DNA of 64,000 nt from an uncultured Oscillospiraceae bacterium (lineage in GTDB: Bacteria; Bacillota; Clostridia; Oscillospirales; Acutalibacteraceae). The stretch is from the NCBI GenBank assembly GCA_900546265.1, contig URCA01000016.1, forward strand, positions 1 through 64,000. The letters are read 5' to 3'. The notes below the pieces were generated by a model, which saw nothing but the letters and a program-made list of their open reading frames with translations, did not search any database and was not told the DNA's origin. A program made the translations under genes and the position numbers. Position 1 is the first letter of the stretch; every line of letters begins with the position of its first letter. Positions 14,808 to 23,024 of this stretch are shown one piece after another.

Positions 14808-15668
14808 TTGAAACCGTGGATAAAATTTGCCCTACATATCCCCAGACATTCTAAGTCAACCGACGAAAATATCCTGCGGCTGCTTGTGCCGTCACTTCTT
14901 GGAATCCTCCTGTGCATGATTTGCCTGGCCGGGACAACATGGGCGTGGTTCACCGCCAGCGTTCAAACGCAGCCGCAGACCATAGAGGCTGCCAACTATG
15001 ATATAGCGGTCTCCATCACAAACGAATCCGGCGATTTTGTTTCCCACGGTCAGCCGCTGGAAGGCGGGAAATCCTACAAGGTCACGCTGACCGCCAGCGG
15101 CACCGCTGACAAATTCGGCGGCTATTGTATCGTCGGGTGTGGAGATGTGATGCTGTATACCGCCCAACTGCTCCCCGGTCATACGCTGTCTTTTACTCTC
15201 ACCCCACCTGAAACGGCTACCTATACGTTCACCGCTGTGTGGGGTAGTCATTCCGGCGAGACGGATATAAAGAACGGCAGCACCATTGGGCAGAAAACGG
15301 GGGTACTTTCCGCTCCGGAAGGCCCCGAAACGCAGCAGGCTGCGGCAGACGAAAGCGTCTATATGGTGCGATCCGGCGATTCGCTGTGGAAAATCGCCCA
15401 GCAGCATGGCACGGCCGTGGAGAAAATCGCTGCATACAACGATATTGACAAAAACGCTGTATTGCAAATCGGACAGGAAATCAAAATTCCACCGGCGGAT
15501 TATGAAATCACGGAGGAGTCTGTCTCTTCCTCATCCCGGCAGACGGAATCGCAGCAGAAAGCTGACGAACCGGCACCGACGGGGCCGGAGAGTGCGGCAT
15601 CAGAGCCAGCCCTTACAACCAGCGACACCCCTATGCAAAAAAGTGAAAACAGTATACCAAGCGAATAG
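14808..15668 (+). CDS. SipW-type signal protein with LysM domain
   Basis: A 286-residue secreted protein. After a basic N-terminus a hydrophobic segment (about 25-45) ends in LAGTTWAWFTASVQTQ, the same SipW-type processing pattern as its neighbours. A beta-sandwich domain (about 50-145) follows. A LysM peptidoglycan-binding domain (about 184-227: VYMVRSGDSLWKIAQ, IGQEIKIP) comes next, then a Ser/Glu/Pro-rich tail. The start is TTG, eight bases after AAAGGAGG. It could tether TasA-like fibres non-covalently to the wall, in the role TapA plays in Bacillus. That role is inference from gene order. Confidence 0.8.
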   Translation: MKPWIKFALHIPRHSKSTDENILRLLVPSLLGILLCMICLAGTTWAWFTASVQTQPQTIEAANYDIAVSITNESGDFVSHGQPLEGGKSYKVTLTASGTADKFGGYCIVGCGDVMLYTAQLLPGHTLSFTLTPPETATYTFTAVWGSHSGETDIKNGSTIGQKTGVLSAPEGPETQQAAADESVYMVRSGDSLWKIAQQHGTAVEKIAAYNDIDKNAVLQIGQEIKIPPADYEITEESVSSSSRQTESQQKADEPAPTGPESAASEPALTTSDTPMQKSENSIPSE

Positions 15669-15757
15669 GTACCTTTGTTCAGTGGTTAAATTTTGAAAGG
15701 TGTTGAGAACGCCGTAAATATAGTAAAAAGCAAAACATGGCAAGCGAACCTTGCCGA

Positions 15758-15796
15758 GCGGGCCGGTCTGCCTTGTGGTAGATCGGCCGCTTTTTT
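15758..15796 (+). terminator. Terminator of the SipW/TasA-like operon
   Basis: GCGGGCCGGTC (15758-15768) pairs with GATCGGCCGC (15781-15790), then six T. The rest of the 385-base gap 15669-16053 holds no gene I can support and only weak promoter-like A+T stretches. Confidence 0.75.
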
Positions 15797-16053
15797 GCGT
15801 ATAGGGACTGCAAATGAGCGAATAGATACCGCATTTTTCGAATCCAACGCTGCCTGAAAAATAAAACAGAAAATTTTCTGTGTGTCTATAACCAGTAAGT
15901 TTATTCAAGTATACGGACGAAATAGGGGGAGGAGTTTGCACGCGGGGATGAGGCGGCGAAAGCAAAAAAGAGAAAACGTATCCGAAAATCTCACAGGAAC
16001 CGGGAATGACGAATAAAATGAACTGGGAGTTCATTTAGAAAGGAGAAATTGTC

Positions 16054-16485
16054 ATGCGTTATGCAGAGCATAATCAAAATCCCGTCGATTTTGGGCCGGA
16101 GCCATTTGTCGTCAATATAGCCCGTGCGACACAGCAAAATCCGTTTTACCGCAGGACATTGTGGACGGGCTGCCATTTGCAGCTCACCTTGATGTGTATT
16201 CCGCCTTGCGGGGAAATTGGGCTAGAGGTACATCCGGATAACGACCAGTTCCTCCGCCTGGAAGAGGGGCAGGGGATCGTCATGATGGGAGCGTGCAGAG
16301 AGCGGCTGAATTTTCAGCGGCCGGTCTGCCAGGATGACGCCATTTTTGTCCCGGCGGGAACGTGGCACAATGTCGTCAATACGGGGAGAACGCCCCTCAA
16401 GCTCTATGCTATCTATGCGCCGCCGCACCACCCGCATGGGACGGTTCACCGCACCAAAGCGGAAAGTGACGCCAAAGGAGATTAG
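16054..16485 (+). CDS. Small cupin-domain protein
   Basis: A 143-residue single-domain cupin. The conserved beta-barrel motifs are visible: GLEVHPDNDQFLRLEEGQG (motif 1, with H in place) and DAIFVPAGTWHNVVNTG (motif 2, with the metal-binding H). AAAGGAG is eight bases before the ATG. Proteins of this type bind a metal and a small sugar or acid, but the ligand is not evident. It stands alone between the surface operon and the convergent MFS gene. Confidence 0.85.
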   Translation: MRYAEHNQNPVDFGPEPFVVNIARATQQNPFYRRTLWTGCHLQLTLMCIPPCGEIGLEVHPDNDQFLRLEEGQGIVMMGACRERLNFQRPVCQDDAIFVPAGTWHNVVNTGRTPLKLYAIYAPPHHPHGTVHRTKAESDAKGD

Positions 16486-16494
16486 AGGGCTGAT

Positions 16495-16549
16495 AAAGCC
16501 GGGAGGGCCTGCCGTCTGCAGAACGCAGCCAGCAGGCCCTCCCGGCTTT
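16495..16549. terminator. Bidirectional terminator between cupin and MFS genes
   Basis: A perfect 18-bp stem (16495-16512 with 16532-16549), with AAA at the left and TTT at the right edge, between two convergent genes. Confidence 0.85.
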
Positions 16550-16604
16550 GCTAGGGTTATAAGGTTAACAAAACGGCCGTTTACAGCCTTGGTAAGCGAA
16601 GCGC

Positions 16605-17807
16605 CTATTGCTGAGGGGAATCCGCTCCGTGCTTTGGAAAGAGCATGGGTTTTAGAACCATTAAGCCGATGAGCATGACGGCGGGGAAGACGACTGCCGC
16701 CAACAGGCCTAGATTCAGACTGCTTTGGTCAGCGATAATGCCGGTGAGCTGCGGCCCGATGGAGCAGCCCAAATCGCCGCCGAGGGCCATGAGAGCAAAC
16801 ATGGCGGTACCGCCCGACGGATAGCCCGCGGCGGTCAGGCTCAGCATGCCCGGCCACATCAGGCTCACAGACAGGCCGCACAGGGAGCAGCCGATCAGGG
16901 CGATGGCCGGAACCGGCACCAAAGCCGTTATCGCAAACGACAGGATACACATGACCGAACTGAAAACCAACGTTTTATGCATGTTGATTTTCTGCCCCTT
17001 GACACCGTACAGCGTACGCGCGATGCCCATCATGACGGCGAACAGGCAGGGCCCCAGCAGATCGCCCAAGGTTTTAGAAATGCCCAGCCCCTTTTCCGCG
17101 AACAGGGAGGCCCATTGGGCCATGGCCTGCTCGGCGGCGCCGGAACAGATCATGAGCAGGATGGCAATCAAAAAGATCCGGGAGGTCAGCAGCGTTTTCA
17201 GCGGCGTCCGCTTGCTTTCCTCCTCCTGCGGCATCAGGGGGACATGTATAAATTTAATGAGCGTGATAATTGGCAGAACCGCCCAGGCCAGCGGGAGAAC
17301 AAACCACAAGTCCTGACCGATTAGCACCAAGGCGATGGTGGATAAGGCGACGACGAGCACCTGGCCCCAACTGTAAAACGAATGCAGCAAGCTCATGGAG
17401 GAGGCCTTTGCCTCGCCCGGCAGGCTTTCGACAATCGGACTGACCAGCACTTCAATCAAGCCGCCGCCGATGGCGTATAGAATACTGGCGATGATGAGCC
17501 CGCTATACGGCTGCGGCATGATGCGGGGCAAAAACGCGCACGCCAGCATACCGACAGCGGCGAATGCATGCGCGATGATGGCCGAAGCGCGATACCCGAT
17601 TCTATCGACGATCTTGACCGCCGCCGCGTCCACGATAAGCTGGGTGACGAACACAATCAGCACCAGACTGCCCAGCATGGTGAAGGAAAGCCCGAATTTT
17701 TCTCTAAATACGATAAACAGCAGGGGAGGGAGATTGACGATCAGCGCCTGCGTTATGTAGCCGAGATAGCAGGCGTGCAATGTACTTTTGTAGTTTGTCT
17801 TTTCCAC
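16605..17807 (-). CDS. MFS transporter (FucP/sugar-type)
   Basis: A 400-residue integral membrane protein with about twelve hydrophobic segments and a short basic loop between segments 2 and 3 (KIVDRIGYRASA). A GIARTLYGVKGQK loop follows segment 8. Such proteins are drug or sugar facilitators; a FucP-like sugar role is suggested only by general layout. GTG start, seven bases after AAGGAG. The gene is convergent with the cupin gene. Confidence 0.85.
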   Translation of the reverse strand: MEKTNYKSTLHACYLGYITQALIVNLPPLLFIVFREKFGLSFTMLGSLVLIVFVTQLIVDAAAVKIVDRIGYRASAIIAHAFAAVGMLACAFLPRIMPQPYSGLIIASILYAIGGGLIEVLVSPIVESLPGEAKASSMSLLHSFYSWGQVLVVALSTIALVLIGQDLWFVLPLAWAVLPIITLIKFIHVPLMPQEEESKRTPLKTLLTSRIFLIAILLMICSGAAEQAMAQWASLFAEKGLGISKTLGDLLGPCLFAVMMGIARTLYGVKGQKINMHKTLVFSSVMCILSFAITALVPVPAIALIGCSLCGLSVSLMWPGMLSLTAAGYPSGGTAMFALMALGGDLGCSIGPQLTGIIADQSSLNLGLLAAVVFPAVMLIGLMVLKPMLFPKHGADSPQQ

Positions 17808-18039
17808 GTGAAAACTCCTTATATGCTCGTAGTAGCCCGCCGCGATCCTTTGCCAAAAGGCCGGGGCGCCATCGTCAACACCGTTCCCCGTTTTTATCCG
17901 TATGTCCGGACTTTCCTCTCAGGCGACCGGTTGGCGTACACATAAGAGGCGATGAATTCTTCTGTCGATCCAGTATATCGAAAAAGCAGAAGAAACGCAA
18001 TACGATGGAACATATTCGGTGCTCCCTTATGAAAAATAA

Positions 18040-18072
18040 CCGGCCCCCTGATAGATTCATTCAGGGGGCCGG
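18040..18072 (-). terminator. Terminator of the long carbohydrate operon
   Basis: A 12-bp stem (CCGGCCCCCTGA / TCAGGGGGCCGG), followed on the minus strand by TTATTTTT. It is the only strong terminator found downstream of the genes at 18.1-38.5 kb. The gap 17808-18039 shows no gene. Confidence 0.85.
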
Positions 18073-18091
18073 CTTTTGGGGGGGCGGTAAG

Positions 18092-19615
18092 TCAGCTTGT
18101 GGTTCTGCTGATACAGGATTCCAGCACGCTCTTCATGGAGGCCACGGCTTCGGCGGGCTTTTTCTTGTCCACGACGATGGTATTCCAGAATTTATCCCGG
18201 TACCCGCCGTCCCACCAGCCGGAGAGAGACTCCATATAGGACATCAGGGGAACCGCCTTTTTCCGGTAGTCGAGATACAGCGCCAGATCCTCGTCGGAAA
18301 TGCTCATGCGGCGGTACATCAGGTCAAAATCCAGGGTGCTGTTGAAGAACCGGTTGTTGTCGAACTTGGCCATCTCATAGGCGAATGCGACGGCGCCCAG
18401 CGGGTTCTTGGCGTTGCGGGGGACGATCATGCCGCCGGCGGATTTGGGAGCGTAATATTTGCCGTCGTTGGCCATGGGCAGCGGCACGATGCCGATTTCG
18501 TCCTCCATGTTGTTGTAGTAGTCGTAGTTGCCCACGGCGTTGGCCGGCTGCTCCAGATGCATGGCCACCCGCCGGCGGCCGAAGCCGATATAGCTGTCCC
18601 CGGTGTAGAAGGCGTTGGCCGCCACCAGATCGTGCAGCAGCTGCAGGCCGCCCATCTCCGGCTTCTGATCCACCGAAGCGTACAGCTTGCCGTTCTTCTC
18701 GCTGAGTCCCTTGCCGCCGTTGGCGAACATGAACAGGGCGTAGTTCCAGGTCCCCACGCCGTAGGTCTGCACCGTTTTGCCGTCGGCCCGGTAGATGGTC
18801 ATTTTCTTGGCGGCATCCAGGAAGGTTTTGAAGTTCCAGTTGCCTTCCTTATACAGTTCGGTGGGGGTTTTCTGCTTCTGCTCTTTAAAGAGGGTTTTGT
18901 TGTAGACGCACATGTAAACCCTGAGGCCCCAGGTGGCCGGAATGCCGTAGGTTTTATTGTTGAAATAGTAGTCGCTCAAATCCACTTCCTTCCAGAAGGG
19001 ATCCGATTTGGCCAGATAGGGATCCAGCGGCTGGGCGATGTTGGAGCAGACATAGCGCAGGAACGTCACCTCGTCGACGCTGAAAACGTCGGGCGGGTTC
19101 CCGGCGGCCACCATCTGGGCGAACTGGTTCTGTCCGGCGACGCCGTCCTTGATGGAGATGAATTTCAGCTTCAGGCCGTACTTTTCCTGCACGATCTGGC
19201 GGAACACCTTGGTGTTTTCGTTGTCCGTCACCTCGTCATCCACGATGGTGATGGTGGTACCCTTGACGCTCGCCAGCATTTTTTCCTGAGGGGTGGACAA
19301 ATCGACGTTGCTGGGCACGGTTTCCTTGGAGCCGGTCCACTTGGTGACCGAGCCGGTTTTTCCGGAGGTTTTGTTCTGGTTGCCGGTGGTTTTGATTGGC
19401 TTGAGCACCCCGTTGTTGGTGGTGGAATCCGTCCCGCTCTCCTGGGGGGAGCCGGAAACGTCTTCCGGTTCCGACGCTTCGCCGGACGACAGGCTTTCGG
19501 CAGAAGCGGACGGATCGCCGGAGGCGGGGGCGGAATCCGGCGGTGTGGTTTTTCCGCAAGCGGCCAGGCTGAAGATCAAGAGCCCGGCAAGTATGGCGCA
19601 ACTCCATTTTTTCAT
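18092..19615 (-). CDS. ABC sugar-binding lipoprotein (solute-binding family 1)
   Basis: A 507-residue extracellular binding protein. Signal peptide with lipobox LAAC, then a Ser/Thr/Pro-rich linker (about 25-100). The family 1 fold (about 110-507) contains QMVAAGNPPDVFSVD and TYGIPATWGLRVYMCVYNKTLF. The ATG at 19615 is preferred to upstream starts because the signal peptide begins there. It is the last gene of the minus-strand locus and has no permease beside it, so it presumably delivers to one of the two permease pairs upstream in the same locus. Confidence 0.85.
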   Translation of the reverse strand: MKKWSCAILAGLLIFSLAACGKTTPPDSAPASGDPSASAESLSSGEASEPEDVSGSPQESGTDSTTNNGVLKPIKTTGNQNKTSGKTGSVTKWTGSKETVPSNVDLSTPQEKMLASVKGTTITIVDDEVTDNENTKVFRQIVQEKYGLKLKFISIKDGVAGQNQFAQMVAAGNPPDVFSVDEVTFLRYVCSNIAQPLDPYLAKSDPFWKEVDLSDYYFNNKTYGIPATWGLRVYMCVYNKTLFKEQKQKTPTELYKEGNWNFKTFLDAAKKMTIYRADGKTVQTYGVGTWNYALFMFANGGKGLSEKNGKLYASVDQKPEMGGLQLLHDLVAANAFYTGDSYIGFGRRRVAMHLEQPANAVGNYDYYNNMEDEIGIVPLPMANDGKYYAPKSAGGMIVPRNAKNPLGAVAFAYEMAKFDNNRFFNSTLDFDLMYRRMSISDEDLALYLDYRKKAVPLMSYMESLSGWWDGGYRDKFWNTIVVDKKKPAEAVASMKSVLESCISRTTS

Positions 19616-19702
19616 GATGATCACCCATTCCGCCGCGCACACGCGGCACAATATCGAAAGCAGTCCCGTATATGGTTGGTTTTCATGCCGGTTGTCCGGC
19701 CA

Positions 19703-21271
19703 TTACAGGTCGAAAACGTGCAGGATATGGAAGCCGGTGGGCGTCGGCGTCCCTTCCGCCTGTTTGACGGTGGGGTCCGCCGGGTCGTTGACGACATCCA
19801 GGCGGTTGCTCAGGCGGGCGTACTGGCCCGCCGTGTTTTTCAGGTAGAACGCCAGCTTATACCGGCCGGGCTGATCAGGCAGGCGGACGGCGGCTTTCAG
19901 CGTATGGGTTAGGTTCCGGCTGTCGGCGTACTGCTCGGGGTTCCGGTTATACCAGGTTTCCGGCGAACCGCTGTCGACGGTGGAAACCAGCCGGTTGTCC
20001 TCGTCCAGAATAGCGAAGCCGCTTTGCAGGTTGAAGGCGGCGGCAAAGCCGTAGTTAATGAGGGACATTTCCACCTCCGCCGTGGAAGCGGGCTTCCCTT
20101 CACCCGTTACCCGCAGGTTCTGCGCCGTCAGCTTGTATCCCAAATGATCGCGGATGAACTCGAACAGATGGCGTGGGACGGTTTCTCCCTTCCGGTTCAG
20201 GAACCAGGCGGGATCGTACTGGATGCCGTTGTCCCGCAGCCAGTCTTCCGTCACCGGCACGGACTTCCATTGGCCGATGTTGGTTTCGTCCCCCGCGCCG
20301 GCGTCCACATACGAGTGGATGGCGCTCAGCGTGGTAAACCGGTGCTCGGACAGCTGTATCAGCACCTGCTGATTGTCCAGCCGGACGTGATTGCTGTCGA
20401 ACCAATACTGCATGAACAGCTCCCCCTCCTGGGGGGTGTAGGCGGCTTCCCGCACCAGCTGATCCCATTGCGCGGTTCCCTCGTCCAGGCCGCCGGTGCC
20501 GTAGCTGACCAGATCGGGCAGCTTGCCGAACACCGAATCGTTTTCAATGCCGATCCGCTCGTAATAGGGCGTTCCCTCCAACAGGTTTTTATACCGGGGC
20601 AGGCGCATGAGCGCGTACAGGTGATTGGGCATGACCAGCTTTTCCATGACGGTTTGGGCAATCAGGCGGCGATCCAGCGGATACTTTTCGCCGTACCATT
20701 CGCCCCATACCCCCACGAAGCGGACCGGGAAAAACTGCACCGCGCGGCTCCATTTCCGGAGAACCGGCTCCAGCTGCCCGATATGCCGCAGGATGACGTC
20801 CTGCGGCGCATCGTTGACCGGGTCATCGCGGGTCTTGGGGTAGAGGAAGCGGGGCTGCATCCGCAGCCCTAGATCCAGATGGGCCTGAAAGACGGCGTCC
20901 AGCGCCTCCAGCCCCTTTTCGCTGATGTCCCGATCGTTGAAGCCGCTGAGATAGATGTAGGTCTGACAGACCCGCGGCATCCCTTCCGGCAGTTCCTGCG
21001 CCAGCAGCCGCTCGGTCATGACTTTCCCGGGATCCTTGATAAGGCTCATCTCGTACAGGTCACACCACGAGTCGATCCGATAGCCCCTGTCCGGATTCAT
21101 CCAGAGCTGTGCATCGTCCTCGCTGGTCAGCGGCTCCAGGGTCGTTTCCACCGCCAGCGGCCGTGCCCCGTTCCCCGGCCCGGCAGAGCCCGCCGGCGCG
21201 CCGGGGGAGCAGGCGCACAGGCCCAGCGCCAGGCTGGCGGCCAGCAAAAGCCCGACGGCCCGCTGTTTCAT
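19703..21271 (-). CDS. DUF4874/DUF4832 lipoprotein, copy 1
   Basis: A 522-residue lipoprotein (lipobox LCAC). The N-terminal DUF4874-type domain (about 35-330) is barrel-like, starting NPDRGYRIDSW, with FVGVWGEWYGEKYP on what is probably a core strand. The C-terminal DUF4832-type domain (about 335-522) has INYGFAAAFNLQSGFAILD and a beta-sandwich pattern. The acidic and aromatic pattern (GVWGEW) suggests a carbohydrate-active enzyme, but this is inference. Two paralogues lie immediately upstream in the operon. Confidence 0.78.
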   Translation of the reverse strand: MKQRAVGLLLAASLALGLCACSPGAPAGSAGPGNGARPLAVETTLEPLTSEDDAQLWMNPDRGYRIDSWCDLYEMSLIKDPGKVMTERLLAQELPEGMPRVCQTYIYLSGFNDRDISEKGLEALDAVFQAHLDLGLRMQPRFLYPKTRDDPVNDAPQDVILRHIGQLEPVLRKWSRAVQFFPVRFVGVWGEWYGEKYPLDRRLIAQTVMEKLVMPNHLYALMRLPRYKNLLEGTPYYERIGIENDSVFGKLPDLVSYGTGGLDEGTAQWDQLVREAAYTPQEGELFMQYWFDSNHVRLDNQQVLIQLSEHRFTTLSAIHSYVDAGAGDETNIGQWKSVPVTEDWLRDNGIQYDPAWFLNRKGETVPRHLFEFIRDHLGYKLTAQNLRVTGEGKPASTAEVEMSLINYGFAAAFNLQSGFAILDEDNRLVSTVDSGSPETWYNRNPEQYADSRNLTHTLKAAVRLPDQPGRYKLAFYLKNTAGQYARLSNRLDVVNDPADPTVKQAEGTPTPTGFHILHVFDL

Positions 21272-21295
21272 ACCGTTCCTTCTTTCCCGCATATG

Positions 21296-22993
21296 TTACG
21301 ACACGTCAAATTCATGCAGAATATGGTAGCCGCCCGCCATGGGGGTGCGGTTGCTAAGGCGGGCGTACTGATCCGCCGTGTTTTTCAGGTAAAACGCCAG
21401 CTTATACCGGCCCGGCTTGGCGGGCAGCTTGAGGGTGGCCTTGAGGGTATGGGTCAGGTTCCGGCTGTCGGTATATTGCGCGGGGTTTCGGTTGTACCAG
21501 GTTTCGGGAACGCCGCTTTTGACGGTGGACACCACCTGGTTGCCGCTGTCCAAAAGGACAAAGCCGCTTTCGAGATTGAAGGCCGCGGCAAAGCCGTAGT
21601 TGATCAGCGGCATTTCCACGTTCAGGGCCGAGGAGGGCTTGCCGCTGCCCGACACCTTGACGCGCTGGGCGACCAGCTTATAGCCCAGATGATCCCGGAC
21701 AAATTCAAACATATTGCGGCGGATGGTTTTCCCCGCCTTGTCGCGGAACCAGGCGGGATCGTACTGGATCCCCCGGCCCTTGAGCCAGCTTTCGGTGATG
21801 GGTTCCTTCTTCCATTTGCCGATGTTGGTGTCGTCCCCGGCGCCTGCGTCCACATAGGAGTGAATGAGGCTCAAGGTGGTGAATCGATGCTCCGACAGCT
21901 GCTCAAGGATCTTCAGGTTGTCCAGCTCCACGTCGTTTTCCTTGAACCAGTATTGCAGGTACAGCTCGCCCTCCTGTGGGGTGTAGGCGGCTTCCCGCAG
22001 CAGCTGCATCCATTGATCCGAGCCGCCGTCCAGCCCACCGGTGCCGTATCCCATATCCACGATCTTCCCGAAAATGGAGTCGTTCTCGATGCCGATCCGA
22101 TCGTAGTAGGGGGTTCCCTTGAGCAGGTTCTTGTAGGCCGGCAGGCGGATCAGGGCGTAGAGATTGTTGGGCACTACCAGCTGCTCCATGACGGTTTTGG
22201 CTATCAGCGCGCGGTCGATGGGGTAATACTCCCCATGCCATTCGCCCCAGGCACCGATGAAGCAGATGGGGAAGAACTGAATGGCGCGGCTCCACGTCTT
22301 GATCACCGGCGCCAGCTGTTTGATGTGCTGGAGCATGATGTTCTGGGGCGCGTCGTTCAGGGCGTCGTTGATATCCTTGGCGTAGCAGAAGCGGGGCTGG
22401 ATTTTGATTCCCAGCTCCAGATGGGCCTCAAACACCTGCCCGAGGGCCTGCAGGCCCTTGTCCGTGATGGCCCGGCTGTTGAAGCCGCTGAGATAGATGT
22501 ACGTCTGAGAGATCATGGGCATCCCTTCGGGCGGCACCTGCTCCTGGAGCCGGGCTTTCATGACGGCCTTGGGATCCTTGACCAGGGTCATCTCATACAA
22601 ATCGCACCAGGAATCGATGCGGTAGCCTCTGTCGGGATTTTTCCACAGCAGCGCGTCTTCCTCGCTGTTCAGGGGCTCCAGGGCTTTGTCCACCGTCACC
22701 GTGCCGCCGGCGGTTGGCGCGGCGGTGGGGGGGCGGCGGGTGCCGCCGGCTGTCGTCGCCGCCGTCTGGCGGGAGGGCCTGAGCGCGGTGGACGTGCCGG
22801 CCGGCTCTGTCAAGCTGTTGTCCGTCATGGTGGGGTTCACCTCCGTTGTCGAAGTGGTGTAGGCTTCCGAGGGGGAGAGGGAGGCTTCGCCGCCCGATGA
22901 GGCTGGGGGCACCTGCGCCGGACCACAGGCGCCGAGCCCCAGCAGCATCATCAGACTTAAAATCCCTCCTGTAATCCGGCGTTTCATCGTCAT
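21296..22993 (-). CDS. DUF4874/DUF4832 lipoprotein, copy 2
   Basis: A 565-residue lipoprotein (lipobox LGAC) with a Thr/Ser/Pro-rich linker (about 25-105) before the NPDRGYRIDSW domain. It carries FIGAWGEWHGEYYP and the C-terminal INYGFAAAFNLESGFVLLD strand. Close relative of copy 1; the two share long matching blocks. ATG at 22993 (or 22987, six bases later) follows AAAGGGG. The three copies probably share a surface role with different glycan specificities. Confidence 0.78.
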   Translation of the reverse strand: MTMKRRITGGILSLMMLLGLGACGPAQVPPASSGGEASLSPSEAYTTSTTEVNPTMTDNSLTEPAGTSTALRPSRQTAATTAGGTRRPPTAAPTAGGTVTVDKALEPLNSEEDALLWKNPDRGYRIDSWCDLYEMTLVKDPKAVMKARLQEQVPPEGMPMISQTYIYLSGFNSRAITDKGLQALGQVFEAHLELGIKIQPRFCYAKDINDALNDAPQNIMLQHIKQLAPVIKTWSRAIQFFPICFIGAWGEWHGEYYPIDRALIAKTVMEQLVVPNNLYALIRLPAYKNLLKGTPYYDRIGIENDSIFGKIVDMGYGTGGLDGGSDQWMQLLREAAYTPQEGELYLQYWFKENDVELDNLKILEQLSEHRFTTLSLIHSYVDAGAGDDTNIGKWKKEPITESWLKGRGIQYDPAWFRDKAGKTIRRNMFEFVRDHLGYKLVAQRVKVSGSGKPSSALNVEMPLINYGFAAAFNLESGFVLLDSGNQVVSTVKSGVPETWYNRNPAQYTDSRNLTHTLKATLKLPAKPGRYKLAFYLKNTADQYARLSNRTPMAGGYHILHEFDVS

Positions 22994-23024
22994 GCCCCTT
23001 TCGGCTGCCCAGGCGGTTTTCCGC

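Noticed and set aside
15600..16034. 144-codon frame on the minus strand in the gap after the display operon
   Set aside because: Overlaps the terminator and the LysM gene end, with no ribosome site and an unlikely composition.
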